A stretch of 19,307 nucleotides of DNA from JBDTNQ01 sp039933635 (GCA_039933635.1 JBDTNQ010000083.1:1-19307); one strand, 5' to 3'; numbered from the stretch's first letter, positions 1-8,244 are shown. Made by a program: numbers and translations. The notes: generated by a model not told the origin, from the sequence alone.

Positions 1-1098
1 GGCGACATCGCGTCCCCCATTCGCTGGATCCTGCGACATCAGCAGAATCTGCGCGTGTGGCTCGCGGAGGCGGTCGGGATCGACGTGAACGCACGGACCG
101 TGCGCCTGACCGATGGCACCGTGCCGTACGACTACGTGATCGTGTCCGCCGGGGCCAACCATTCCTATTTCGGACACGATGAATGGCAGAAGTACGCACC
201 CGGTCTGAAGACGCTTGAAGACGCGCTCGATATGCGACGCAGAGTGCTGCTGGCGTTTGAGCAGGCCGAGCGCGAGACGGATCGGGGCCGGCAGCGCAGG
301 CTGCTGACATTCGTGATCATCGGTGGCGGTCCCACCGGCGTGGAACTGGCCGGTGCCCTGGCCGAGATCTCGCGGCATGCGTTGGCCAACGACTTCCGCG
401 CGATCGACCCGGAGTCCGCGCGCGTGATCCTGATCGAGGGCGGGCCGCAACTGCTGTCGGCCTATCCGGTCGACCTGTCCGGCTTTGCGCGCAAGGCTCT
501 CGAGCAGCTCGGCGTGTCGGTGTGGACCGGCAGCGTGGTCACCGGCGTGGAAGAGGGACGCGTGCACGTCGGCGCCGAAACCATCGAAGCCGGCACGATC
601 CTGTGGGCCGCGGGTATCGCCGCGTCACCCCTCGGCGCGTCGCTGGGCGTGCCGATGGATCGCGCCGGCCGCGTCCTGGTGCAGGATGACCTGTCGATTC
701 CCGGGCACCCTGAGGTGTTCGTCGCCGGCGATCTCGCTGCGCTCAAGGGCGCCGACGGCAAATGGCTGCCCGGTGTGGCGCAGGTGGCGATGCAGGAAGC
801 CGCGCATGCGGCGCGGACGGTCTTGCGCGCCGTCGAGGGCCAGTCGTCGACGCCGTTTGTCTATAAGAATCTCGGAAACCTCGCCACGATTGGCCGTCAC
901 TCGGCCGTGGCCGAATTGCCGGCGTTCAAGATGCGCGGATATCCCGCCTGGCTGTTCTGGCTGTTCGTGCACGTCTTCAAGCTGATTGGGTTCAGGAACC
1001 GGCTGTCCGTCATGTCGCAGTGGGCGTTCTCGTACATCACGTATCAGCGATCCGTACGCCTGATTACGGGTGATCCGTCGTGGCGCGATCCCGGATAG
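1..1098 (+). CDS. ndh: Type II NADH dehydrogenase (NDH-2), 5' end missing
   Basis: This is a single-subunit, non-proton-pumping NADH:quinone oxidoreductase that passes electrons from NADH through FAD to membrane quinone at the inner face of the cytoplasmic membrane. The reading frame is open from base 1, so the gene starts upstream; 365 residues are visible. The first FAD-binding GxGxxG motif is lost. What remains has the NADH-binding glycine motif IIGGGPTGVELAG, the second FAD motif with VFVAGDLAAL followed by PGVAQVAMQ, and the family's C-terminal YKNLGNLATIGRHSAV region. A hydrophobic stretch near the end (YPAWLFWLFVHVFKLIG) fits the membrane-binding tail of NDH-2. Its last 19 bases overlap the next gene, so the two are probably co-transcribed. 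The family assignment is firm. Confidence 0.93.
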   Translation, partial: GDIASPIRWILRHQQNLRVWLAEAVGIDVNARTVRLTDGTVPYDYVIVSAGANHSYFGHDEWQKYAPGLKTLEDALDMRRRVLLAFEQAERETDRGRQRRLLTFVIIGGGPTGVELAGALAEISRHALANDFRAIDPESARVILIEGGPQLLSAYPVDLSGFARKALEQLGVSVWTGSVVTGVEEGRVHVGAETIEAGTILWAAGIAASPLGASLGVPMDRAGRVLVQDDLSIPGHPEVFVAGDLAALKGADGKWLPGVAQVAMQEAAHAARTVLRAVEGQSSTPFVYKNLGNLATIGRHSAVAELPAFKMRGYPAWLFWLFVHVFKLIGFRNRLSVMSQWAFSYITYQRSVRLITGDPSWRDPG

Positions 1099-2174
1099 GC
1101 ACCATCGTTCGCGGCTGGCTCGCGCTGCCGGTGGCGGCCGTCGTCATCGTGCTGTTGCCCGTCCCCGCATGGTTCATCGACGAGTACTATTCGCGCGGCG
1201 TCTACCTCTGGCTGCAGATGGCCGTGACCAGCGTCAGCAACCTGGTGCCGATTGCGGTGCTCGATGTGCTGATCGCGGCGGCCGCGGCCCTGCTGGTGTT
1301 CCGTCTCGTGCAGTTCGCGCGCGTCACGATGAGCCGCGGGCTGTTCGACGCCGTGTGGGAACTGACTCGTCGAACGCTTCGTGCAGGGGCCGTGCTCGTG
1401 CTCGTGTTCTTCTTTGCATGGGGCTGTAACTACCGGCGGCTGCCGCTCGAGACCGCGGTCAACAGCACGCCGGTGGTCCCGACCGTCGCGAGCCTCCAGT
1501 TGGCCGTGGCGGACGCGAACGCACTGGGCGCCACGCTCCGACCGCTCCTCCCGTCCCCTGATGCGATGAGCTACGAGGCGGCCGCCGCCGCGCTGTCCGC
1601 GCCGATGCAGGAGGCGCTCGCCTTGGTGAATCGCGCGCCTCTCGCTCGTACGGGACGCCCGAAGTTTTCGCTGATCCTGACGCCGTTCTTCACGTGGACC
1701 GGCGTCGACGGGATGATCGACCCGCTCGCGCTCGAGTCCATCGTGCACCCGGATCTCCTGCCGATCGAACGCCCCTTCGTGCTCGCCCACGAGTGGGCGC
1801 ACCTGGCTGGCGAGGCGGACGAAGCCGCCGCGAGCGCAGTCGGCTGGCTGGCGTGCATGAAGGGCGGGCCGTCGCTGGCCTACAGTGCGAGCCTCTACCT
1901 GATCCTCGAGGCCGGCGGCGCGCTGCCGCCGGCCGCGCGCAAACAGGCGTTCGCCAGACTCGACCCGGGGATTCGGTCCGACTTCGAGCAGATCGCCAAG
2001 CGGATGCAACGGCAGAAGCCGCAGGTGCAGCGCGCGGCCTTTCGCGTCTACGACGAATACCTCAAAGCCAACACGGTCGAAGACGGGACGGCGAGCTACG
2101 GCCGCGCACTCACGCTGATCCTCGCGCCGCCGCTGCGCGAGGCCCTGAATCAATACGGAAAGAGAAGGCCTTAG
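1080..2174 (+). CDS. DUF3810 family membrane protein with HExxH zinc-protease motif
   Basis: The 364-residue protein has three or more N-terminal hydrophobic segments (about residues 13-33, 41-78 and 100-116), then a soluble domain of about 240 residues. That domain carries HEWAH at residues 237-241 followed by an acidic cluster (GEADE), which is the pattern of a gluzincin-type zinc metalloprotease. Together these match DUF3810, a family with no defined substrate. The start is a GTG at 1080 inside the end of the NADH dehydrogenase gene, with only a weak Shine-Dalgarno (GGTGA). The gene ends tail to tail with the CFA synthase gene and shares 4 bases with it. Catalytic activity is inferred from the motif only; a role in membrane protein turnover would be a guess. 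Confidence 0.82.
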   Translation: MARSRIGTIVRGWLALPVAAVVIVLLPVPAWFIDEYYSRGVYLWLQMAVTSVSNLVPIAVLDVLIAAAAALLVFRLVQFARVTMSRGLFDAVWELTRRTLRAGAVLVLVFFFAWGCNYRRLPLETAVNSTPVVPTVASLQLAVADANALGATLRPLLPSPDAMSYEAAAAALSAPMQEALALVNRAPLARTGRPKFSLILTPFFTWTGVDGMIDPLALESIVHPDLLPIERPFVLAHEWAHLAGEADEAAASAVGWLACMKGGPSLAYSASLYLILEAGGALPPAARKQAFARLDPGIRSDFEQIAKRMQRQKPQVQRAAFRVYDEYLKANTVEDGTASYGRALTLILAPPLREALNQYGKRRP

Positions 2175-3439
2175 GCCCTAATCCCCAGGCCCGTCCGTGC
2201 CTGGTCCGGCCGCGCGATCACGGGATCGCCGACGTAGCGCCCGTCGTGATACGCCCGCGTGAGCAGCAGGTGCACGTCGCTGATGTGCCGTTCGGCGAAG
2301 GCCGCCTCTGAGAAGGCGAGATACAGGTCCCACATGCGGATGAACCGCTCGTCGAACCCGAGGCGTTCGATGCGTTCACGGTTGCCCAGGAACCGCCGGC
2401 GCCACTCGTGCAGTGTCCGCGCGTAGTGAAGGCCGATGTCATCGAGCCTGAATGGACGCAGCCCGGTGACGCGCCCGAGTGATCGCAGTACCTCGGACAG
2501 ACACGCGAGTTCCGATCCCGGGAAGATGTGACCCTGCATCCAGTCTTCGCTGCGTCCGTAGGTGTCGCGGAAGTCCTGTTCGGAAATCGTGATCGTCTGC
2601 AGCAGTGCTGCGCCGTCGGGCGTCAGCAGGCGATCGCAGGTCGCGAAGAACGCGTCGTAGTGGTCCAGCCCCACGGCCTCGAACATCTCGACGCTGACGA
2701 TGCGGGTGAAGGAGCCCGTCAGGTCGCGGTAGTCCTCCGCGAGCAGCGTGATGCGATCGTCCAGTCCGTTCGCGTGAATGCGTTCGGCCGCGCGATCGTG
2801 CTGTTCGCGGCTGATCGTCGTGGTCGTCACGCGGCAGCCGTGGGTGCGGGCCGCGTGCACGGCCAGCGCGCCCCAACCGGTGCCGATCTCGAGCAGGTGG
2901 TCGTCGGGGCCGAGATCCAGCAGGCCGCAGATGCGCTCGAGTTTGGCCGTCTGCGCGCGCTCGAGCGAGTCGTGCTCGTGCTCGAAGATGGCGCTGGAGT
3001 AGAGCATCGACTCGTCGAGGAAAACCTCGAAGAACTCGTTCCCAAGGTCGTAGTGCGCGGCGATGTTGTTGCGGCTGCCGATGCGCGTGTTGGCGCGCGC
3101 CAGGTGACTGAGGCGCTGACGCTGGCGGTTGAGCCAGGAGAACGTGCCGTTGAGGCGGTTGAAGGCGTGCGAGTTGCGCAGGGCCAGCCGGAGCAGGCCG
3201 ACCAGATCCGGTGACGTCCAGTCCCCGTCGACATACGACTCGCCGAGGCCCCGGTCGCCGTTGAGGATGGCGCGGCGGAAGGCCCGCTCGTCGTGGATCA
3301 CCATCATCGCGGCCGCGCCGGGCTGCCGTCCGGCGAAGGCATAGGTGCGATCCGGACAGACGATCTCGATCGACCCGAACTTGATGGTGTCGGCCAGGCC
3401 CAGGAACACCCGCTTCGCCTGCCGGTTGATCCACGTCAT
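2171..3439 (-). CDS. Cyclopropane-fatty-acyl-phospholipid synthase family methyltransferase
   Basis: This SAM-dependent methyltransferase of 422 residues belongs to the family that methylates the double bond of unsaturated acyl chains in phospholipids, giving cyclopropane or 10-methyl chains. Visible motifs are AHYDLGNEFF (129-137), MLYSSA (145-150), the SAM-binding loop LEIGTGWG (183-190), VEMFEAVG with the catalytic Glu254, and HYARTLHEW (328-336). Against E. coli Cfa, the bicarbonate ligand His266 aligns with Gln281 and Cys354 with Ser377. I judge this places it in the subgroup that includes the mycobacterial UfaA1 type, so the product may be a methyl-branched rather than a cyclopropane chain. 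The ATG at 3439 overlaps the DUF1365 stop by 4 bases and has a GGAGA about 10 bases upstream. It is the last gene of the left arm. Confidence 0.9.
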   Translation of the reverse strand: MTWINRQAKRVFLGLADTIKFGSIEIVCPDRTYAFAGRQPGAAAMMVIHDERAFRRAILNGDRGLGESYVDGDWTSPDLVGLLRLALRNSHAFNRLNGTFSWLNRQRQRLSHLARANTRIGSRNNIAAHYDLGNEFFEVFLDESMLYSSAIFEHEHDSLERAQTAKLERICGLLDLGPDDHLLEIGTGWGALAVHAARTHGCRVTTTTISREQHDRAAERIHANGLDDRITLLAEDYRDLTGSFTRIVSVEMFEAVGLDHYDAFFATCDRLLTPDGAALLQTITISEQDFRDTYGRSEDWMQGHIFPGSELACLSEVLRSLGRVTGLRPFRLDDIGLHYARTLHEWRRRFLGNRERIERLGFDERFIRMWDLYLAFSEAAFAERHISDVHLLLTRAYHDGRYVGDPVIARPDQARTGLGIRA

Positions 3440-4230
3440 ACGCGTGCTTCTCCCTGGGAGTCCCTACGGCCGGCGGCGTCCCTTGGATGTGGATGAACGC
3501 GGAGCCCCTTCAGTCGCAAGCGCAGCGCCTCCCAGTGGATGGCGGCCACCACCTTGGCGGTCATCACCGGCACGCGGAACAGCTGGGCCCGGATCGCCGG
3601 CGCGGTCCACTCCCGCCGCTCCAGCGTCAGCGTGGCATCGAAGTTCGGTGCGGCCGCACCCTCGGCGCGGTCCACCGTGTTCATGTGGGCCGCCAGGCGC
3701 TGACCCGGTGTCGTGACGATGAACTCGTAGTCGAGGGACATGGGCATGAACGGGGAGACGTGCATGGTCTTGGCAAGGCGCCGGCGGAAGGTGCGCGGCG
3801 CCTGCTCGTCATCGGTCGCGGTCAGCCAATAGGTGCACATCTCGCCAAACGTGCTGTGGACTTCGGCCATCACCAGCTGCACGTCGCCATCGCGACTGCA
3901 GCAGTAGTAAAACGAGATCGGGTTGAAGTTGTATCCGAGGTACCGGAGATGCGTCAGCAGATACAGCGGGCCGTCCGGCATCTGCAGGCCCTGACGCGCG
4001 GCGTCGGCCGTGACGCGCTCACGCAGCGGACGTGAGGGGTCGCCGAGGTGATCGCGGTCGTCGAACGTGGCCCAGTTGAAGCGATTCACCGAGGTGAGCC
4101 GCGATCGCCGCATTTGATCGTCCACATGGTCGACGTCGACCAGCACCATGAACAGGTTGTACGTGAAGCTGTGGGGACGCGGCCGGAAGCGCCGGTGCCG
4201 CAGGCGGCCGACATACAGGCCCGGCTCCAT
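3436..4230 (-). CDS. DUF1365 domain-containing protein
   Basis: The protein of 264 residues matches DUF1365 along its length: LYVGRLRHRRFRPRPHSFTY at the N-terminus, NPISFYYC in the middle and EVHSTFGEMCTYWL after it. The family's biochemical role is not defined. It is regularly encoded between an FAD amine-oxidase-like gene and a CFA synthase gene, as here, so it probably acts in the same acyl-chain modification. The ATG directly follows the stop codon of the upstream FAD gene (TAG then ATG), and its own stop overlaps the CFA start by 4 bases (ATGA). Translation of all three is therefore likely coupled. No signal peptide is evident. Confidence 0.88.
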   Translation of the reverse strand: MEPGLYVGRLRHRRFRPRPHSFTYNLFMVLVDVDHVDDQMRRSRLTSVNRFNWATFDDRDHLGDPSRPLRERVTADAARQGLQMPDGPLYLLTHLRYLGYNFNPISFYYCCSRDGDVQLVMAEVHSTFGEMCTYWLTATDDEQAPRTFRRRLAKTMHVSPFMPMSLDYEFIVTTPGQRLAAHMNTVDRAEGAAAPNFDATLTLERREWTAPAIRAQLFRVPVMTAKVVAAIHWEALRLRLKGLRVHPHPRDAAGRRDSQGEARV

Positions 4231-5481
4231 CTACCAGCGCACCCCGAGCGACTCGGCCACGCGCACGGCGGATCGCAGCCCATCCTCGTGAAAGCCGTAG
4301 AACCAGTACGCACCGCAGAAGTGCGCGCGCGCCACGCCGCTGATCTCGGCCCAGCGCGCCTGTGCCTGGACGGCCTGACGCGTGTAGAGCGGGTGGGTGT
4401 AGTCCATCGAGCAAATCACCTGCTCGGCGGCAATAGCCGTCTGCGGATTCAACGTCACGCAGTAGTCGCGCCCGGTCTCGAGGCGCTGCAGCCGATTCAG
4501 ATGATACGTCACGGTCGCGCCGGTGGATGTGGCGCCAAGCTGATAGTTCCACGCCGCGCGCGCGGCGGCCCGACGAGGCAGCCAGCGGCTGTCGGTATGG
4601 AGGACGGCCCGGTTCGCGTTCGTGTGAAACGCCGAAAGCACGTCGCGCTCGGCCACGGTGGCGTCGGTCAGCATCGGCAACACCTCGTCGCCATGCGTGG
4701 CAAAGACGATCTGCGACACCTGATCGGATGGGCGGTCGGCGTAGGCGATCGTCACGGCGTCGGCGGTCCGTGTCACGCTCTCGATGGTGACGCCGGTGCG
4801 CGCTTCGATCCGCGGGGACGCGAGCAGCTTCGGGATGTACGTCGCGCTGCCGCCGGCCACGACCTTCCACGTCGGGTGATTGAGCGTGGTGTTCATCCCG
4901 TGCTGATCGAAGAAGCGAATCAGCATCAGTGCAGGGAACGCGCGAAGCGTGGCGATGGACGCGGACCAGATGGACGCCGCGAGGGGAAACAGGAAGCGTT
5001 CGAGGAACGCGTCCGAGAAGCGACGCGCATCGAGCCAGTCACCCAGGCTCGTCGCCTCGTCGGACGGCGTGATGGCGGCGAATCGCTGAGAGGCGCGGTT
5101 GAACCGGAGGATCTCGGCCAGAAGCGCGTAGTGCGATGGCCGCAGCAGGTTGGACCGCTGCGCAAAGAGGCCGTTGAGGCTGCGTGTGCTGTATTCGAAG
5201 CCGGTGCGGGGGCAGGTCACCCCAAAGGACATGTCGGAGTCGAGCCGTGCAATCCCAAGCTCGTTGAAGAGCCGGACGAGCCGGGGATACGTGCGATCGT
5301 TGTGAACGAGAAAGCCAGTGTCGAGCGCGAGCGGCCCGTCAGGCGTGTCGAGGTGGTGTGTGTGCGTGTGTCCGCCGAGCCGGTCGGCGCGTTCCAGGAG
5401 CAGAACGTCGAAGTCTCGACTTAACAGCCACGCGGCCGTCAGCCCGGAAATGCCCGAGCCGATGACCGCGATGCGACTCAC
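4231..5481 (-). CDS. FAD-dependent amine-oxidase-like oxidoreductase
   Basis: This flavoprotein of 416 residues begins with the dinucleotide-binding motif VIGSGISG (G8, G10, G13) and the FAD ribose-binding LLERADRLGGH. It ends with the family motif CGAYWFYGFHEDGLRSAV, which also occurs in the N-terminal oxidoreductase half of plant cyclopropane synthases, where it is fused to a CFA domain (from memory). That similarity and the operon context suggest a redox step on the acyl chain linked to methylation. The reading frame extends upstream to 5586, but the GTG at 5481 is preferred: it begins just before the Rossmann motif and overlaps the desaturase stop as GTGA. No strong Shine-Dalgarno precedes it, which fits coupled translation. 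The substrate is not known. Confidence 0.88.
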   Translation of the reverse strand: MSRIAVIGSGISGLTAAWLLSRDFDVLLLERADRLGGHTHTHHLDTPDGPLALDTGFLVHNDRTYPRLVRLFNELGIARLDSDMSFGVTCPRTGFEYSTRSLNGLFAQRSNLLRPSHYALLAEILRFNRASQRFAAITPSDEATSLGDWLDARRFSDAFLERFLFPLAASIWSASIATLRAFPALMLIRFFDQHGMNTTLNHPTWKVVAGGSATYIPKLLASPRIEARTGVTIESVTRTADAVTIAYADRPSDQVSQIVFATHGDEVLPMLTDATVAERDVLSAFHTNANRAVLHTDSRWLPRRAAARAAWNYQLGATSTGATVTYHLNRLQRLETGRDYCVTLNPQTAIAAEQVICSMDYTHPLYTRQAVQAQARWAEISGVARAHFCGAYWFYGFHEDGLRSAVRVAESLGVRW

Positions 5482-6305
5482 GCGGATTCGTCGATCGACT
5501 CCGGGCGGAACGGACGCAGTTCCCGTGTGATCCCGACCCACGAGAGCATCGTCAGCACGTAGTACGTGGTGTCGATTTCCCACCAACGGATACCCTGACG
5601 CACACTGGACATGAAGTGGTGGTGGTTGTTGTGCCAGCCCTCACCCATGGTCACGAGCGCCAGCCAGAAGTTGTTGCGGCTCTCGTCTGGCGTGGCGAAG
5701 CGGCGTGTGCCCCAGATGTGGGACAGGGAATTGATCAGGAACGTGCCGTGGTAGAGCGCCACGGTGGCGACCAGATAGCCCCAGACGAGGGCGGGGTAGC
5801 CGCCGACGTAGTAGATGGCGATCGCGTACAGAATGGTCGGCACGAGGTGGAACTTGTCGAGCCAGCGGAGTTCCGGGTACTTCACCAAATCCGCGATCCG
5901 TTTCGGATCGTAGTGATCGTATTCGTCGGAGAGGATCCAGCCGAGATGCGACCACCAGAAGCCTTCGTGCACGGGCGAGTGGAGGTCTTCCTTCCGGTCG
6001 GAATACAGATGGTGATCCCGATGATGCGCCGCCCACCAGAGGGCGCCCTTTTGTCCGGACGTCTGCGCGAGGAAGGCGAAACAGAATTGCCAGAAGCGAT
6101 TGAGCTTGTAGGAGCGATGGCTGAAGTAGCGGTGATAGCCGCCGGTCACGCCGAACATCCGCAGGAAGTACGACCCCGCCAGCCAGGCGATCATGCTGAG
6201 CGAGAAGGGCACCGTCAGCACGAGCAGCACGGAAGCGTGCAGCACGAGGAACGGGATCATTGCGCCGAGGTCGTATCGCTTGCTTTTGATGAGAGCAACA
6301 GCCAT
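5478..6305 (-). CDS. Acyl-CoA/acyl-lipid fatty acid desaturase
   Basis: This integral membrane di-iron desaturase of 275 residues introduces a cis double bond into a fatty acyl chain using O2. The three histidine boxes are intact: HRYFSH (58-63), HRDHH (95-99) and HNNHH (225-229, within GEGWHNNHHH). Hydrophobic segments lie around residues 16-50, 155-170 and 175-195. The boxes match the stearoyl-CoA desaturase / delta-9 class. It is the first gene of the left arm, and an AGGA lies about 10 bases upstream of the ATG. In this cluster it likely supplies the unsaturated chain that the CFA-type methyltransferases act on. Position specificity cannot be read from the sequence. Confidence 0.93.
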   Translation of the reverse strand: MAVALIKSKRYDLGAMIPFLVLHASVLLVLTVPFSLSMIAWLAGSYFLRMFGVTGGYHRYFSHRSYKLNRFWQFCFAFLAQTSGQKGALWWAAHHRDHHLYSDRKEDLHSPVHEGFWWSHLGWILSDEYDHYDPKRIADLVKYPELRWLDKFHLVPTILYAIAIYYVGGYPALVWGYLVATVALYHGTFLINSLSHIWGTRRFATPDESRNNFWLALVTMGEGWHNNHHHFMSSVRQGIRWWEIDTTYYVLTMLSWVGITRELRPFRPESIDESA

Positions 6306-6395
6306 TCAATTTATCCTGTGGCGGCCAGATCGCGGCGCGAGCCACTGCGCCAAACAGTTGCTTAGTTTACCATCGCGGCGGTCCGGGACACGGAA
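6306..6395. promoter_or_regulatory. Divergent intergenic region between the two lipid arms
   Basis: These 90 bases separate the divergent desaturase and DUF1295 genes, so promoters for both arms should lie here. The central part (about 6355-6372) is AT-rich against a GC-rich background and contains a TAGTTTAC / GTAAACTA element that could serve as a -10 on the minus strand (TAAACT). I found no convincing matching -35 on either strand. An extracytoplasmic-type sigma factor is possible but not shown. Confidence 0.45.
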
Positions 6396-7181
6396 ATGAC
6401 CCTTATAGGCCTTATCGGCACCGGCGCGGTCGCGCTGGCGGTCTTGATGACCGGTTTCTGGCTCATCCACCTGCGCCTGCGCAATGCGGCCATTGTGGAC
6501 GTCGGGTGGGCCCTCGGATTGCCCATTCTTGCGTGCTGGTACGCCACGCGCCTCCAGCCAGGGCCGCGGGGCTGGCTCCTGGCCGGCCTCGTCATCGTCT
6601 GGGGGCTTCGTCTGGCGGCGTACCTCCTCGTGACGCGCGTGATCGGTCACGGTGAGGACGGCCGCTACGTCGAGCTGCGTCGTGGCTGGGGTGAGCGGGC
6701 AGGACGGTACTTCTTCGTCTTCTTCCAGGCACAGGTGCTCCTCGATCTGGTTCTCTCGCTGCCGATCCTCCTCGTGATGCGCGAGCGCGCGCCCGTTGGC
6801 GTCGTCGAACAAGTGGCGGTTGTCGTGTGGGCGATCGCACTCGGCGGTGAAGCGATTGCCGATCGCCAACTCGCGGCGTTTCGCCGGTCGGCCCACGGAC
6901 GAGGCGCCGTGTGCGAGCGCGGCTTGTGGGCCTACTCGCGCCATCCGAACTACTTCTTCGAGTGGCTGATCTGGGTCGCGTACGCGATCTACGCGAGCAC
7001 GGCCGCGTGGGGCTGGCTGGGGTGGACGGCTCCAGCGTTGATGCTCTACTTCCTGTTTCGCGTCACCGGCATTCCGGCAACGGAGGCCCAGGCGCTCCGC
7101 AGCCGTGGTGACGCCTATCGCCGCTATCAACAGACGACGAGCGCGTTCGTTCCGTGGTTTCGGAAACGAGGCGCTCAGTGA
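6396..7181 (+). CDS. DUF1295 (steroid 5-alpha-reductase-like) membrane protein
   Basis: The protein of 261 residues has several hydrophobic helices and the DUF1295 signature motifs: VDVGWALG near the N-terminus, LRLAAYLLVTRVIGHGEDGRY in the middle, GLWAYSRHPNYFFEW, and TGIPATEAQALRSRGDAYRRYQ near the C-terminus. The family is related to steroid 5-alpha-reductases and isoprenylcysteine methyltransferase-like proteins. These are usually membrane enzymes that use NADPH or SAM at a conserved C-terminal site. In CFA gene clusters it is a common partner, so reduction of an acyl intermediate is a reasonable guess. The ATG at 6396 has only a weak Shine-Dalgarno. Its stop overlaps the start of the next methyltransferase gene by 4 bases (GTGA). 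Confidence 0.88.
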   Translation: MTLIGLIGTGAVALAVLMTGFWLIHLRLRNAAIVDVGWALGLPILACWYATRLQPGPRGWLLAGLVIVWGLRLAAYLLVTRVIGHGEDGRYVELRRGWGERAGRYFFVFFQAQVLLDLVLSLPILLVMRERAPVGVVEQVAVVVWAIALGGEAIADRQLAAFRRSAHGRGAVCERGLWAYSRHPNYFFEWLIWVAYAIYASTAAWGWLGWTAPALMLYFLFRVTGIPATEAQALRSRGDAYRRYQQTTSAFVPWFRKRGAQ

Positions 7182-8224
7182 CGGGCAGTCCGGCCGCGGT
7201 GCTGTGGCGGATGCTCGAGGCCGACGCGCTGCCGGATGTGGTGATCCGCGCCGGTATTCGCCGCGTGCTTGCCGCGCGCCTCGCCGAACTCCAACGCGAC
7301 GCGGCCCCCGATCCGGTGGCCTGGCATCGGCAGTTCGTGTTGGATCGGAGTGTCGGGCCCGTGGCCGTCGACACAGCAGCCGCGAACCTGCAGCACTACG
7401 AAGTCCCGACCGCGTTCTACCGCCACGTCTTGGGACCCCACATGAAGTACTCATCCGCGTGGTGGGAAGCCGACACAACCACGCTCGGAGATGCCGAAGC
7501 GCGCATGCTCGCACTCTCCGCGACGCGCGCCGATCTGCGGGATGGACAGCGCGTCCTTGAACTCGGGTGCGGCTGGGGATCGCTCTCGCTGTGGATGGCT
7601 CGTCGCTTCCCGCACAGCGAGATCGTCACCGTGTCGAACTCGCGAACACAGAAGGCGTGGATTGATGAGCGCGCCGCCAGCGAAGGGCTGGCCAACCTGC
7701 GCGTGCTGACCGCCGACATGAACGTGTTCGACGCGCCGGGCACGTTCGACCGAATCGTGTCCGTCGAGATGTTCGAGCACATGCGCAACTGGCGCGTGCT
7801 GCTCGAGCGCGTGGCGCGCTGGCTCCGCGACGATGGGGCGGCGTTCGTCCACATCTTCACGCACCGCCAGTACGGCTACCCGTACGACGTGCGCGACGCC
7901 TCCGATTGGATGGCTGCCCATTTCTTCTCGGGCGGCATCATGCCGAACGACGACCTGCTGCGCTCGTTTCCCGACGTCCTGACCGTCGACGCGCAGTGGA
8001 CCGTGAATGGCACGCACTACGCGCGCACGGCCGAGGCCTGGCTGTCGAACATGGACGCCCACCGTGACGAGATCCGGCCGCTCTTCGCCGACACATACGG
8101 CGAGGCCGAGGTCCGCCGCTGGCGGGTGCGCTGGCGGGTCTTCTTCATGGCCTGCGCGGAACTCTGGGGCTACCGCGGGGGTGACGAGTGGCACGTCTCC
8201 CACTACCGGTTGGTTAAACCCTGA
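7178..8224 (+). CDS. CFA-superfamily SAM methyltransferase, coclaurine N-methyltransferase-like
   Basis: This SAM-dependent methyltransferase of 348 residues belongs to the CFA synthase superfamily but differs clearly from the CFA gene at 2171-3439. It shows LQHYEVPTAFY (71-81), KYSSAWW (90-96), the SAM loop LELGCGWG (127-134), TADMNVFD, VEMFEHMRNW with Glu200, FVHIFTHR with His225, DWMAAHFFSGGIMP, and a C-terminal DEWHVSHYR. This series matches the plant coclaurine N-methyltransferase-like branch, so the acceptor may not be an acyl chain. The GTG at 7178 is preferred over the GTG at 7154 because it overlaps the DUF1295 stop (GTGA) and has GAGG 7 bases upstream. The likely bicarbonate ligand His is kept here, unlike in the other CFA protein. 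The substrate is unknown. Confidence 0.87.
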   Translation: MTGSPAAVLWRMLEADALPDVVIRAGIRRVLAARLAELQRDAAPDPVAWHRQFVLDRSVGPVAVDTAAANLQHYEVPTAFYRHVLGPHMKYSSAWWEADTTTLGDAEARMLALSATRADLRDGQRVLELGCGWGSLSLWMARRFPHSEIVTVSNSRTQKAWIDERAASEGLANLRVLTADMNVFDAPGTFDRIVSVEMFEHMRNWRVLLERVARWLRDDGAAFVHIFTHRQYGYPYDVRDASDWMAAHFFSGGIMPNDDLLRSFPDVLTVDAQWTVNGTHYARTAEAWLSNMDAHRDEIRPLFADTYGEAEVRRWRVRWRVFFMACAELWGYRGGDEWHVSHYRLVKP

Positions 8225-8244
8225 TTGGGAGCCCCGGCGGGCAG

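Noticed and set aside
1044..2153. Long minus-strand frame opposite the DUF3810 gene
   Set aside because: It is rich in Arg/His/Gln with no domain and lies opposite a well-supported gene; a GC-rich shadow.
4048..5424. 458-codon plus-strand frame opposite the DUF1365 and FAD genes
   Set aside because: It spans two overlapping real genes on the other strand and shows no motif.
5482..5586. Upstream extension of the FAD amine-oxidase-like gene to 5586
   Set aside because: The extra 35 residues overlap the desaturase gene and precede the Rossmann motif without homology; GTG at 5481 gives a GTGA overlap.
6306..6395. Rhodobacter-type sigma-E/ChrR promoter (TGATCC ... TAAG)
   Set aside because: Looked for because similar lipid genes are so regulated; no pair with the proper spacing was found on either strand.
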